Assembly (NCBI GenBank): GCA_021828195.1
Contig: JAKASQ010000003.1
Location: 1 to 64,000 of the forward strand
Length of the DNA: 64,000 nucleotides
Source: Thermoplasmata archaeon
Lineage (GTDB): Archaea > Thermoplasmatota > Thermoplasmata > Lutacidiplasmatales > UBA184
Reading direction: 5' to 3'
The notes below the pieces were generated by a model. It was not told the origin of the DNA. It saw only the letters and a list, made by a program, of their open reading frames with translations, and ran no database searches. Made by a program: the position numbers and the translations under genes. Of the stretch, positions 25,012-33,788 are shown one piece after another. Positions within the stretch are counted from its first letter, which is position 1. The number at the start of each line of letters is the position of its first letter.

Positions 25012-25317
25012 ATGGTGAAGAGTTCGAAGGGATTCCGATCACGCAGCCGTGGCACGTTTACGAAGCGCGTGCGCGAGCGGGGCTCTCCGCCGGTGACCCG
25101 GTTCCTGCGCAAGTTCGAGATCGGCCAGAAGGTTGTCGTCCGGATCGAACCGTCCGACGCCCACGGCGTGCCGCATCCTCGCTACCAGGGCCGTGTCTGC
25201 ACGGTCGTGGCCGCGGTCGGTCGAGCCTACCGCATCGAGTTCCTGGATGGAGGCAAGCGCAAGCAGCTGATCGCCAACCCGGTCCACCTTGCCCCGGCCG
25301 ATACGAGAGGACACTGA
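25012..25317 (+). CDS. rpl21e: Ribosomal protein L21e
   Basis: This 101-residue basic protein of the large ribosomal subunit carries the L21e features SSKGFRSRSRGTFTK and HPRYQGRVCTVV. It begins directly after the pus10 stop, and its own TGA overlaps the rpo4 ATG. Length is typical. Confidence 0.95.
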   Translation: MVKSSKGFRSRSRGTFTKRVRERGSPPVTRFLRKFEIGQKVVVRIEPSDAHGVPHPRYQGRVCTVVAAVGRAYRIEFLDGGKRKQLIANPVHLAPADTRGH

Positions 25318-25631
25318 TGCCGGAACCCCTACCGCTCGCCTCGGTCAAGCAGATGCTCGCCGAGGAGGCCGCGCTCCGCCCGCTGCCGCGCGAGGCCCTG
25401 CTCGCCCAGCAGCACGCGGAGCTGTTCGCCCGACTGACGGTCGAACAGACGCACCAGCTGATCGCCGAGCTGACGAAGCTCCCGTTCGTCGATGTACCGC
25501 TCGCGATCAAGATCGCCGACATGCTGCCCCAGTACCCGGAAGAGATCCGCCTGCTGTTCGCGAAGGAGCGGATGGTCCTCGAGGAAGCCCAGATCGCTCA
25601 ATTGCTCGACGTGGTCGCGCAGCACAAGTGA
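25317..25631 (+). CDS. rpo4: RNA polymerase subunit Rpo4 (RpoF)
   Basis: This 104-residue Rpb4-family subunit forms the polymerase stalk with Rpo7, helping open-complex formation and RNA binding. The HRDC-like helical region is seen in AIKIADMLPQYPEEIRLLF, followed by the C-terminal LDVVAQH. Position right after L21e is the usual archaeal arrangement. Overlaps the L21e stop by four bases. Confidence 0.92.
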   Translation: MPEPLPLASVKQMLAEEAALRPLPREALLAQQHAELFARLTVEQTHQLIAELTKLPFVDVPLAIKIADMLPQYPEEIRLLFAKERMVLEEAQIAQLLDVVAQHK

Positions 25632-25650
25632 GGTCGGTCGGGAGAATGCC

Positions 25651-26196
25651 GTGGAGAGCTACGCCCGTGTCCTCGATTATCTGCCGAACGGCCGCCTGGT
25701 GGACCGGAGCTTCTACCGCGAACCAGTCGCGATCGCCGTCGGCGAGAGCGAACTGAAGCTCCTCGAATTGATTCCTCGCCCCGGAGTCCGGCTCGCACTG
25801 GGCGCTCGGATCGCGCTCCTTTCCGAAGAAGGTTCGATCCCCCTGGTCGATCACGTCCGTCGGCGGATCGGTTTCGAGGAGCTTACGGCTACCGCACGTT
25901 CGGAGCTCGCCCCGGCGCTCGAGGAAATCGTCCGGGCGAACCCCACGAAGTACCTGCGCTTCTTCAACGAGGCACAGCCGATCTCCCGACGAGCGCACCT
26001 GCTCGAACTGTTGCCGGGCATCGGAAAGAAGACGATGGAGACGATCCTCGCGGAACGCCGGCGCGGCCCGTTTGCGAGCTTCGAGGACCTCAATACGCGC
26101 GCGCACCTCAAGAGCTCGGAGAAGCTCGTGGTCGGCCGCATCGAGCAGGAGCTCATCGGTGCCGAGGACAACTACCGCATCTTCGTCGCGCCTTAG
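25651..26196 (+). CDS. DUF655 family RNA/DNA-binding protein
   Basis: This protein of about 181 residues matches the archaeal DUF655 family. It has an N-terminal OB-like region (VLDYLPNGRL...) and a C-terminal helix-hairpin-helix, LLPGIGKKTMETILAERR, expected to bind nucleic acid. It starts at a GTG 19 nt after the rpo4 stop. The family is nearly always found between rpo4 and ksgA, which points to transcription or ribosome assembly; the exact role is unknown. Confidence 0.85.
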   Translation: MESYARVLDYLPNGRLVDRSFYREPVAIAVGESELKLLELIPRPGVRLALGARIALLSEEGSIPLVDHVRRRIGFEELTATARSELAPALEEIVRANPTKYLRFFNEAQPISRRAHLLELLPGIGKKTMETILAERRRGPFASFEDLNTRAHLKSSEKLVVGRIEQELIGAEDNYRIFVAP

Positions 26197-26242
26197 TCCG
26201 GCGGAGCCGTTCGCTGTTCCCGCGGGGGCGCGGGCCGTCGAC

Positions 26243-27043
26243 GTGACCCTCAAGCGTCTCGGGATCCGCCCGTCGCGCCGTCTGGGTCAGTCGTTCCTGA
26301 TCGATCCATTCGCGGCCGATGCCGAGGCCGCGCTGGTCGAGGCGCCCGCCGGCCATGCCGTCCTCGAGATCGGAGGAGGCCTGGGGATGCTGACCGCGGC
26401 CCTTCTCCGGCGCGGAGTCCGTCCGCTGACCGTGGTCGAACGCGATCCGCGCCTCGTCGCCTTTCTCCGCTCGACCTTCGGCGGACGGATCACGGTGGAA
26501 GAGGCCGACGCGGAAACCTACGCCTTTCCCGCCGGTGCGACGGTCGTCGGGAATCTGCCATTCTCCGACGCGACGCCCATCCTCCTCACGCTGTTCGCTC
26601 GCCGCACGCCGCGCGTGGTGGCGATGGTGCAGCGGGAGGTCGCCGAACGTCTCGCCGCCGGTCCGGGGTCGAAGACGTACGGTCGCCTCTCGATCGTGGC
26701 GCGGCTCTACGGAGGCGTCGAGCTGTTCCGGACGGTGTCCCGGTCGTCCTTCTACCCGGTGCCCGAGGTCGAGGGTCGGATCGTCGTCCACCTGGCACGC
26801 GGGGGCCCTCTCCCGGTGCCGAACGTAGATCGCTTCGAACGGATCGTCCGAACGCTCTTCGCTTCTCGCCGCAAGCAACTCGCGAACCTCCTTCCTCGAC
26901 TGGGTCGTCCGAGGATCGAGCTCGTACGATTGGCTCGCGAAGCCGAGTGGCCGGCGGGCTGGCCACGGATGCGGCCCGAAGAACTCCCCCCCGAGGCGTA
27001 CTTCCGCCTCGCCACCGCACTCGATGGCGGGTCCTCCTCGTAA
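26243..27043 (+). CDS. ksgA: 16S rRNA adenine dimethyltransferase KsgA/Dim1
   Basis: This 266-residue SAM-dependent enzyme dimethylates two adjacent adenines near the 3' end of 16S rRNA. Seen: GQSFLID, SAM motif I LEIGGGLGMLTAAL, motif IV VGNLPFSD, and the C-terminal region SSFYPVPEVEGRIV and FASRRKQLANLL. I chose GTG 26243, nine residues before RPSRRLGQ, where most family members begin; a GTG at 26159 inside the DUF655 gene is an alternative. Last gene of the pus10 operon. Confidence 0.92.
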   Translation: MTLKRLGIRPSRRLGQSFLIDPFAADAEAALVEAPAGHAVLEIGGGLGMLTAALLRRGVRPLTVVERDPRLVAFLRSTFGGRITVEEADAETYAFPAGATVVGNLPFSDATPILLTLFARRTPRVVAMVQREVAERLAAGPGSKTYGRLSIVARLYGGVELFRTVSRSSFYPVPEVEGRIVVHLARGGPLPVPNVDRFERIVRTLFASRRKQLANLLPRLGRPRIELVRLAREAEWPAGWPRMRPEELPPEAYFRLATALDGGSSS

Positions 27044-27300
27044 GGAACACGGGCACCCAGCCGACGAGCCCTACCGATGGGGGCCCGACGGTTGCCGATC
27101 CGGTTGGGCATCTGCATGATGGGGATTCAACTACGGTCGTTGTCGCGAACCGTAGACTTCGCTCCGGATGCTAGGACCTTGGAGACTCCCCGAGAGGCAT
27201 TTCAGCGAAAACTGCCTCCGGAGAGCCTCCTCGGCCTCCACCTGCGAGCGATCGAGCCGATTCCGGGGGCCGCATGAAGCGACGCCGCCCATCGCCCAAC

Positions 27301-27313
27301 GGAAACAATTTCC
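27301..27313. promoter_or_regulatory. Inverted repeat upstream of the thermosome gene
   Basis: GGAAA-CAA-TTTCC is a perfect 5-bp inverted repeat about 38 nt before the TATA box. It is a plausible activator or heat-shock regulator site for the chaperonin; the binding protein is not known. Confidence 0.35.
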
Positions 27314-27350
27314 GTACACCACGCAAGGCCCCCCCCCCACTTAGTCTGTA

Positions 27351-27359
27351 TTATATACA
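27351..27359 (+). promoter_or_regulatory. Thermosome TATA box
   Basis: TTATATACA is the best TATA match seen in the window, about 33 nt before ATG 27389. It predicts a leader of only a few nucleotides and strong expression. Confidence 0.6.
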
Positions 27360-27388
27360 AGCGCTTTCTCCCCGTATCGGTGAGTTAG

Positions 27389-29011
27389 ATGCTTCAGGGA
27401 ACCCCGATCCTTGTGCTCAAGGAAGGTACCGAACGCGACCGCGGCAAGAGCGCCACCCAGAACAACATCGCGGCGGCCCGCGCCGTTGCGGATGCTGTCC
27501 GTACCACGCTCGGTCCCCGCGGAATGGACAAAATGCTCGTCGACGGGATGGGAGATATCACCATCACGAACGACGGTGTGACGATTCTGAAGGAAGTTGA
27601 CGTCGAGCACCCGGCCGCGAAGATGATCGTCGAGGTCGCGAAGACCCAGGATCAGCAGTGCGGGGACGGGACGACGACCGCCGTGGTCCTCGCGGGCGAG
27701 TTCCTCAAGCGCTCGGAGTACCTTCTCGAACAGAACATTCACCCTACCGTCATCACCAAGGGATTCGAGATCGCCCTGCAAGAGGCGCGCCGTCTTCTGG
27801 AGAAGGAGATCGGGACTCCCGTCAAGATCGATGACGAAGCGATGCTCCTGGACTGTGCGACCACCGCGATGGGCTCGAAAGGCGTCTTTGGCTCTCGTGA
27901 CGTGCTCGCCCGCATCGCGGTCCATGCTGTCCAGCGTATCGCCGAGAAGCGCGGGGACCATATGGTCGCCGACGTCGATCAGATCAAGGTCGAGAAGCGC
28001 CACGGCGGCACGATCGGGGACACCCAGCTCATCGAGGGGATCATCCTCGACAAGGAGCGGGGGCACCCGCGCATGCCCGGCGAGGTCGCCGATGCAAAGA
28101 TCGCCCTGCTCAACTCCGCTCTTGAGGTGAAGAAGACCGAGATCGAGAGCAAGATCAACATCAAGAACCCCTCCCAGATCCAGAGCTTCCTCGACGAGGA
28201 AGACAAGACGTTCCGCAAGATGGTCCAGCAGGTCAAGGCCTCCGGAGCGACCGTGGTCATCGCCCAGAAGGGGATCGACGACGTCGTCCTTCACTACCTC
28301 GCGAAGGAAGGGATCTACGCGGTCAAGCAGGTCAAGGAATCCGATCTCCAGAAGCTCGCGCGCGCGACGGGCGGCAAGATCGTCTCCAGCTTGCAGGACC
28401 TCTCCGCCACCGACCTCGGCATGGCAGCCAAGGTCGAGGAGCGGAAGGTCGGCGACGACCACATGACGTTCGTCACGGGATGCAAGAACCCCCGCTCGGT
28501 CTCGATCCTGATCCGCGGTGGAACCGAGCACGTGACCCAGGAGGTCGAGCGATCCTTGCAAGACGCGCTCAAAGTCGTCAGCTCGGTCATCGAGGACGGG
28601 GTCGTCTGCCCCGGCGGTGGTGCGACCGAGATCGATCTCGCCGTCAAGCTGCGGAAGTTTGCCCCTACGGTCGGTGGACGGGAGCAACTGGCGGTCGAAG
28701 CGTTCGCCCAAGCCCTCGAAGTGATCCCCTGGGCGCTTGCCGAGAACGGCGGCTACGACTCGATCAACACGCTCATCGAGCTCCGTGGAGCCCACGAGGG
28801 GGCCCACGCCAACAAGAACGTCGGTGTGAACCTCGTGGACGGCAAGGCGGCCGACATGTGGAAGCTGCGGGTCATCGAGCCGGCACGGGTCAAGCGCCAG
28901 GCGCTGACCAGCGCGGTCGAGGTCGCGAGCATGGTCCTGCGGATCGACGACGTCATCGCATCGAAGAAATCGAGCCCATCCCCCGGTGGGGGCGGTGGGC
29001 ACGACCACTAG
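27389..29011 (+). CDS. thsA: Thermosome subunit (group II chaperonin)
   Basis: This 540-residue ATP-dependent chaperonin forms the double-ring folding machine of archaea. Seen: [14 protein letters not shown] and NDGVTILKE in the equatorial domain, the ATP site [15 protein letters not shown], the hydrolytic aspartate region, and the C-terminal glycine-rich GGGGGHDH tail. It stands alone behind a strong TATA box and an inverted repeat. Only one subunit gene is visible here; a second subunit elsewhere cannot be excluded. The codon choice and length are typical. Confidence 0.96.
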   Translation: MLQGTPILVLKEGTERDRGKSATQNNIAAARAVADAVRTTLGPRGMDKMLVDGMGDITITNDGVTILKEVDVEHPAAKMIVEVAKTQDQQCGDGTTTAVVLAGEFLKRSEYLLEQNIHPTVITKGFEIALQEARRLLEKEIGTPVKIDDEAMLLDCATTAMGSKGVFGSRDVLARIAVHAVQRIAEKRGDHMVADVDQIKVEKRHGGTIGDTQLIEGIILDKERGHPRMPGEVADAKIALLNSALEVKKTEIESKINIKNPSQIQSFLDEEDKTFRKMVQQVKASGATVVIAQKGIDDVVLHYLAKEGIYAVKQVKESDLQKLARATGGKIVSSLQDLSATDLGMAAKVEERKVGDDHMTFVTGCKNPRSVSILIRGGTEHVTQEVERSLQDALKVVSSVIEDGVVCPGGGATEIDLAVKLRKFAPTVGGREQLAVEAFAQALEVIPWALAENGGYDSINTLIELRGAHEGAHANKNVGVNLVDGKAADMWKLRVIEPARVKRQALTSAVEVASMVLRIDDVIASKKSSPSPGGGGGHDH

Positions 29012-29083
29012 AGCGATTGAGCGATCGGGCTGCGCTCGTACACCGGCCGAAGGCCTCATAATCCAGAGCAGGTAGGCTCATCG

Positions 29084-29485
29084 ATGCGCACCAAACCGGT
29101 CGAAGGAGTGCTGCGTCTCGATGTCGTGGCTCTCGAGCCACGTCCCGCCGTCTACCTCGCGTACGACGGCCTCTCCGGACTGTCGCTCCGCCCGCTCCTG
29201 CGCGATCTGGTCGAGGAGCTTCAGCGCAAAGGACCTGAGCAACTCTCGGCCTTCCTGTCGGCGGTCCGCAAGCGCCGCTCCGGCCACATCCACGTCTACT
29301 TCTCCGACTACGTCAGCTACGGGATCGGAGGCGGTGATGCGACCGCGGAGTTCTTCTTCGGTACGTTCTTGCTCCTCCACGAACCGGCGCGCCCCGACGG
29401 CAAGGAGCCCGGGCTCCCCGAGCGCCTCGTCCTCATGCGCCCCGGAGCCATCGAGCAATTCTCGCTTGATGGCATCGCGGCCTAG
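29084..29485 (+). CDS. Hypothetical protein, small soluble
   Basis: I do not recognise this 133-residue protein. It reads like a real protein: a beta-rich start (LRLDVVALEPRPAVYLAYDG), a charged helix (LLRDLVEELQRKGPEQL), then HIHVYFSDYVSYGIGGGDATAEFFFGTFLLLHE and a short tail. There are no transmembrane segments or metal motifs. It lies between the thermosome and lysS on the same strand, 72 nt after the former and 46 nt before the latter, and may be co-transcribed with lysS. Confidence 0.6.
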   Translation: MRTKPVEGVLRLDVVALEPRPAVYLAYDGLSGLSLRPLLRDLVEELQRKGPEQLSAFLSAVRKRRSGHIHVYFSDYVSYGIGGGDATAEFFFGTFLLLHEPARPDGKEPGLPERLVLMRPGAIEQFSLDGIAA

Positions 29486-29531
29486 CGACGCACCCTTTTT
29501 CCTCCGTTCCGCCTCCCGCCTAGGGGCCACG

Positions 29532-31007
29532 ATGCCGGAGGAGTCTCATCTCGAGCGCGAACGACGCGGGAAGATCGCTCGCTGGCGGGCCGAGGGACGC
29601 GAGCCCTTCCCCTGGTCGTTCCCCGATCGGACCCTCATCCGTGAGGTTCGGGCCCTCACGAGCTCGCTCGCGCCCGGGGAGGAGGTCGTCGGTCGAACCG
29701 CGCGCGTCGCCGGCCGGCTGCTCACCATCCGCGCTCACGGCGGCACCTCCTTCATCGATCTCGAGGACGCATCGGGGACGCTGCAGCTGCTACTCACGAT
29801 CCATGAGCTCGGGGAAGAAACCTACACGCGTTGGCTCGCCGACCTCGACCCGGGGGACATTGTCGGAGCGGTGGGCATGCCGGCGGTCTCTCGCCGAGGA
29901 GAGCCCTCACTTCGGATCCAATCTCTCGAACTCCTCGCCAAGGCGATCGCGCCGCCCCCGGAGAAGTTCCATGGGCTGCAGGACCCCGAAGAGCGGATCC
30001 GCCGGCGCTATCTCGATCTCATGTCCTCCGCCGAGAGCCGAGAGCGATTCCGCCTGCGCTCGCTCCTGACGCGCGAGATTCGCCACTACTTCGATGCCGC
30101 GGGCTTCCTCGAGGTCGAGACCCCGATCCTCCTACGCGTCGCGGGAGGCGCCGCCGCGGCTCCCTTCGTGACCCGCTCTCGGTATCTCGGCTCCGAGCTC
30201 CAGCTCCGGATCTCTATCGAGCTCTCCTTGAAGCAGCTCCTGATCGGCGGCTTGGAACGGGTCTACGAGATCGGCCGGTGCTTCCGCAACGAGGATCTCG
30301 ATTCGACCCACTCGCCCGAGTTCACGATGCTCGAGCTCTATTGGGCGTATGCCGACTACCACGACATGCGCCGCCTGATGGAGGGGCTCTTTGAGCGCCT
30401 GGGGGCCCGAATGCTCGAGTGGCAACCGGACTCGGAAGCGGCGCGATCCGCCGCGCAACTGTTCCGTCCTCCGTTCGCTACCCTCGACTTCGTTCAGGCG
30501 CTGGAGGAGCGCAGCGGGATCCGTGACCTCCTCTCCCGGCCGACTCCCGAGCTCGGCGAGCTCGCCCGTCGGTGCGGCGCCACCGTGCCGGCCGACTCTC
30601 CGCCGGGCGTGTTTCTGGACAAGCTCTTCGAGCATTACGTCGAGCCGACGATCGATCGCCCGACGTTCGTGGTCGATCATCCGGCATCGACCACCCCCCT
30701 CGCGAAGCGCCACCGGAGCCTCTCAGGTCGGGTCGAGCGGTTCGAGATCCATTGCCGTGGGTTCGAGATCGGGAACTGCTACACGGAACTGAACGACCCC
30801 GACGAGCAGGAACGACGCTTCCAGGAACAGCTCACCGCACGTGGGGAGGACCGCTACGCGTACGACGCCGAGTTCGTGGAGGCCCTGCGCCACGGAATGC
30901 CTCCCGCGACGGGGATCGGCTTCGGGATCGAGCGGATCGTGATGGCGCTCACCGGAGCGAAATCGATCAAGGACGTGATCCTCTTCCCGCAAGTTCGGTC
31001 CCGCTGA
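29532..31007 (+). CDS. lysS: Lysyl-tRNA synthetase, class II
   Basis: This 491-residue class II synthetase charges tRNA-Lys. It has an N-terminal OB-fold anticodon domain (VAGRLLTIRAHGGTSFIDLED), motif 2 in ERVYEIGRCFRNEDLD followed by HSPEFTMLELYWAYADY, and motif 3 GIGFGIERIVMALTG. Several normally conserved positions near GGAAAAPFVTRSRYLGSEL differ from the usual ARPF-T-H text, so this is a divergent member. Many Euryarchaeota use a class I enzyme instead. ATG 29532 marks the start; the open frame runs further upstream without homology. Confidence 0.88.
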   Translation: MPEESHLERERRGKIARWRAEGREPFPWSFPDRTLIREVRALTSSLAPGEEVVGRTARVAGRLLTIRAHGGTSFIDLEDASGTLQLLLTIHELGEETYTRWLADLDPGDIVGAVGMPAVSRRGEPSLRIQSLELLAKAIAPPPEKFHGLQDPEERIRRRYLDLMSSAESRERFRLRSLLTREIRHYFDAAGFLEVETPILLRVAGGAAAAPFVTRSRYLGSELQLRISIELSLKQLLIGGLERVYEIGRCFRNEDLDSTHSPEFTMLELYWAYADYHDMRRLMEGLFERLGARMLEWQPDSEAARSAAQLFRPPFATLDFVQALEERSGIRDLLSRPTPELGELARRCGATVPADSPPGVFLDKLFEHYVEPTIDRPTFVVDHPASTTPLAKRHRSLSGRVERFEIHCRGFEIGNCYTELNDPDEQERRFQEQLTARGEDRYAYDAEFVEALRHGMPPATGIGFGIERIVMALTGAKSIKDVILFPQVRSR

Positions 31008-31088
31008 ACGGCGGCAGGTCGATCCGAGGGCAACCTTCATCGTGCCGTTTCCGCTCGACCTCGTGTTCATGAGTCGGCCCGTGAACGG

Positions 31089-33788
31089 ATGGAGGAATCC
31101 GTGAGCACTCCCGCCCTCCCGTCCCGCTTCGACCCGAAGACCATCGAAGCGCGATGGCAGGCGGATTGGGCCGCCCACGGCTACTTCCGTGCTCCGGATC
31201 GTCCGAACCGCCCGTACTTCACCGTCCCGATTCCGCCGCCCAACGTCACGGGCATCCTGACGATGGGCCACATGCTCGGCTACTCCGTGATGGACATCCT
31301 GGTGCGTCAGCACCGAATGAAAGGGAGTGCCACGCTCTGGGTACCGGGGCTCGATCACGCGGGCCTCGCGACACAGGTCGAGGTTCGGCGACGGCTCGCG
31401 AAGGAGGGCGTCCGACTGGAAGATCTGCCGCGCGCGCAGATCCTCGAGCAGATCGAGCTCTGGCGCCAGGAGCACGAACCCCGCATCCTAGAACAGACCC
31501 GAGCCGGGGGGTTCTCGGTCGATTGGACCCGGTACCGGTACACGATGGACCCGCCGGCCGCGCGAGCCACGCGCGAGGTCTTCGCTCAGCTCTACCGGGC
31601 GGGGCTGATCTACCGGGGGGAACGGATGGTCAACTGGGACCCGCGGCTGCGCACGGCCGTCTCCGATCTCGAGGTGACCCACGCGGAGGAGGACGGGCTG
31701 CTGTACTTCGTTCGCTACCCCTGGGCCGATGGAAGCCCCGGCGGCCTCGAGGTCGCCACCGTCCGCCCCGAGACGATCTTTGGAGACGTGGCGGTGGCGG
31801 TCCACCCGGATGATGCGCGACATGCTTCCGACGTCGGCCGAGAGGTCCTGCTGCCGATCGGGAACCGCCGGGTTCCCGTCGTCACCGATACGGCGATCGA
31901 TCCGGCGTTCGGGGCCGGTGCGCTGAAAGTGACCCCTCGCCACGATCTCGTGGATTACGAGATCTATCGGCGGCACCCCGATCTTCCCCTTCCGGCGAGC
32001 ATCCTCGACGTTTCGGGGCGGCTCGAGGGGGATCTCGTCCCCCCCGAGCTCCGGGGGCTTGACTGCGAACGGGGCCGGGAAGCCACCGTGAAGCGGCTGG
32101 AGGAGGCCCACCTGCTACTGCGGACGGAGAAGTATCGGCACAGCGTGGCGCGCTCGGAACGATCGGACGCGGTGATCGAACCTCGCCTGTCCACCCAGTG
32201 GTTCGTGAAGATGCGCCCCCTCGCGGATCCCGCGGCGGCCGCCGTCCGGGACGGGGTCGTCCGCATCCACCCCGATCGATGGACATTGTCGTTCTTCCGC
32301 TGGATGGAGACGATCCAGGACTGGTGCATCTCCCGTCAGGTCGTTTGGGGCCATCCGATCCCCGTCTCTCGCTGCGCGGCGTGCCAGGAGGAGATCGTCT
32401 ACGTGGACGCTCTGGAATCCTGCCCTAAGTGCGGGTGCCGGGAGCTGATACCGGACCCCGACGTCCTGGACACGTGGTTCACTTCGTGGCTGTGGCCGTT
32501 CCTATCGCTCGGCTGGCCCGAAGAGACGGCGGATCTCGCCCACTACTACCCTACGCACCTACTCGTGACCGGTCGCGACATCATGTTCTTCTGGGTCGCC
32601 CGGATGATGATGGCCGGACTGTACTTCACGGGCCGTGCGCCGTTCTCCGATGTCTACCTCACAGGGATGCTGCGCGACGACCGAGGCCGGAGGATGTCGA
32701 AGCATCTCGGGAACTCTCCGGATCCGCTTTCGGTGATCGCCGAGCGAGGAGCCGACGCGACCCGCTTCGCGCTCGTGTTCCCGACGCCCACGGACGAGGA
32801 CGGGCCGTTTGGCCGCGGGCCCCTCGAGGGCGCCCGCAACTTCCTGACGAAGGTGTGGAACCTGACCCGATTCGCCCAGTCGCACACGCCGAGCGGAACC
32901 GTGCCCCCGACGAGTCCCCCACCAATCTATGCCCGCTCCCCGCTCGAGGATCGATGGGTCCTCTCGCGCTACGCCGCGACGGTCTCCGCTGTGGACGCGG
33001 CCCTCGCCCGGTTCGAGATCACCCAGGCGGCCACCTCGCTCTACCAGTTTCTGTGGCACGATCTCGCCGACCGGTACGTCGAGCTCATCAAGGACCGGCT
33101 GGCGGGCCAGGGCGACGCGGTGAGCCAACGGGCGGCGCAGGCAACGCTCCTGTTCGTGATCGAGCGATCCCTTCGCCTCCTTCACCCCTTTGTTCCCCAC
33201 ATGACGGAAGAACTGTGGCACGCGCTCCCCCATGAAGGCGAGTCGGTGGCCGTCGCCCCATGGCCTTCGGCCGCGGAGGTCCCGCGCGATGCGCTCGCGG
33301 AGGCACGGATGGGGATCCTGCTCGATTCAATCCGGCTCTTGCGGAACCTGCGTGCCGAGGAGCACGTCGCTATCGAGACGATCCCCGCCGCCTGGATCCG
33401 ACCTCAGAACGAGGAGGTCCGCACTTTGTTGATGGCGGAGCGGGCGGCCATCGAGAAACTCGCTCGGGTACACCCGCTCGAACTGCTCGACCCGAGCGAG
33501 GCGACCCCGGAAGGCGCGGCGACCCGGGTCTCGGCGGCAGGGGAGTACTTCATCCTCCGGCCGGCGGCGTCGGTCGAGGATACCGAGACGCTCCGTCGGG
33601 AACGGGACAAGCTCGCCGCGTTACTGAGGAAGACCCGCGCGCGTCTTGCCGATCCGGGATTCCGCGAGCGCGCTCCGCCGGCGGTCATCCAGGAGGCCGA
33701 GGAGAAGGCCCGGGAGCTGGACGAGCGCCTCAAGCGCATCGACGCGAACCTGAAGAGCGCGGAGCCCTCGGAGGGTTCGGGACCATGA
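31089..33788 (+). CDS. valS: Valyl-tRNA synthetase, bacterial-type architecture
   Basis: This 899-residue class I enzyme joins valine to tRNA-Val and edits threonine. Seen: PPPNVTGILTMGHMLG (HIGH-like HMLG, 61-64), WVPGLDHAGLATQ, the editing domain near 180-350, and a KMSKS-like RMSKHLGNSPDPL near 535. The text (PPPNVTG, DHAGLATQ, MVNWDPRLRTAVSDLEV) matches bacterial ValS. A C-terminal coiled coil of about 65 residues is present, again a bacterial hallmark. A bacterial origin is inferred. It is translationally coupled to the next aldo/keto reductase gene. Confidence 0.92.
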   Translation: MEESVSTPALPSRFDPKTIEARWQADWAAHGYFRAPDRPNRPYFTVPIPPPNVTGILTMGHMLGYSVMDILVRQHRMKGSATLWVPGLDHAGLATQVEVRRRLAKEGVRLEDLPRAQILEQIELWRQEHEPRILEQTRAGGFSVDWTRYRYTMDPPAARATREVFAQLYRAGLIYRGERMVNWDPRLRTAVSDLEVTHAEEDGLLYFVRYPWADGSPGGLEVATVRPETIFGDVAVAVHPDDARHASDVGREVLLPIGNRRVPVVTDTAIDPAFGAGALKVTPRHDLVDYEIYRRHPDLPLPASILDVSGRLEGDLVPPELRGLDCERGREATVKRLEEAHLLLRTEKYRHSVARSERSDAVIEPRLSTQWFVKMRPLADPAAAAVRDGVVRIHPDRWTLSFFRWMETIQDWCISRQVVWGHPIPVSRCAACQEEIVYVDALESCPKCGCRELIPDPDVLDTWFTSWLWPFLSLGWPEETADLAHYYPTHLLVTGRDIMFFWVARMMMAGLYFTGRAPFSDVYLTGMLRDDRGRRMSKHLGNSPDPLSVIAERGADATRFALVFPTPTDEDGPFGRGPLEGARNFLTKVWNLTRFAQSHTPSGTVPPTSPPPIYARSPLEDRWVLSRYAATVSAVDAALARFEITQAATSLYQFLWHDLADRYVELIKDRLAGQGDAVSQRAAQATLLFVIERSLRLLHPFVPHMTEELWHALPHEGESVAVAPWPSAAEVPRDALAEARMGILLDSIRLLRNLRAEEHVAIETIPAAWIRPQNEEVRTLLMAERAAIEKLARVHPLELLDPSEATPEGAATRVSAAGEYFILRPAASVEDTETLRRERDKLAALLRKTRARLADPGFRERAPPAVIQEAEEKARELDERLKRIDANLKSAEPSEGSGP

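Larger units (their letters stand above)
27044..27388. other. Intergenic region holding the thermosome promoter
   Basis: This 345-nt spacer has no recognisable protein gene or tRNA. Near its right end are an inverted repeat GGAAA-CAA-TTTCC (27301-27313), a run of ten C (27329-27338) and the thermosome TATA box. A C-box-like ATGATGG at about 27116 has no matching D box, so a C/D guide RNA is not supported. Confidence 0.55.

Noticed and set aside
27044..27300. Possible C/D-box guide RNA before the thermosome
   Set aside because: A C-box-like ATGATGG is present but no D box or closing stem was found.
27341..29059. Long minus-strand frame of 572 codons opposite the thermosome
   Set aside because: It mirrors the codons of a highly conserved gene in GC-rich DNA, has no protein motif, and the plus-strand chaperonin is certain.
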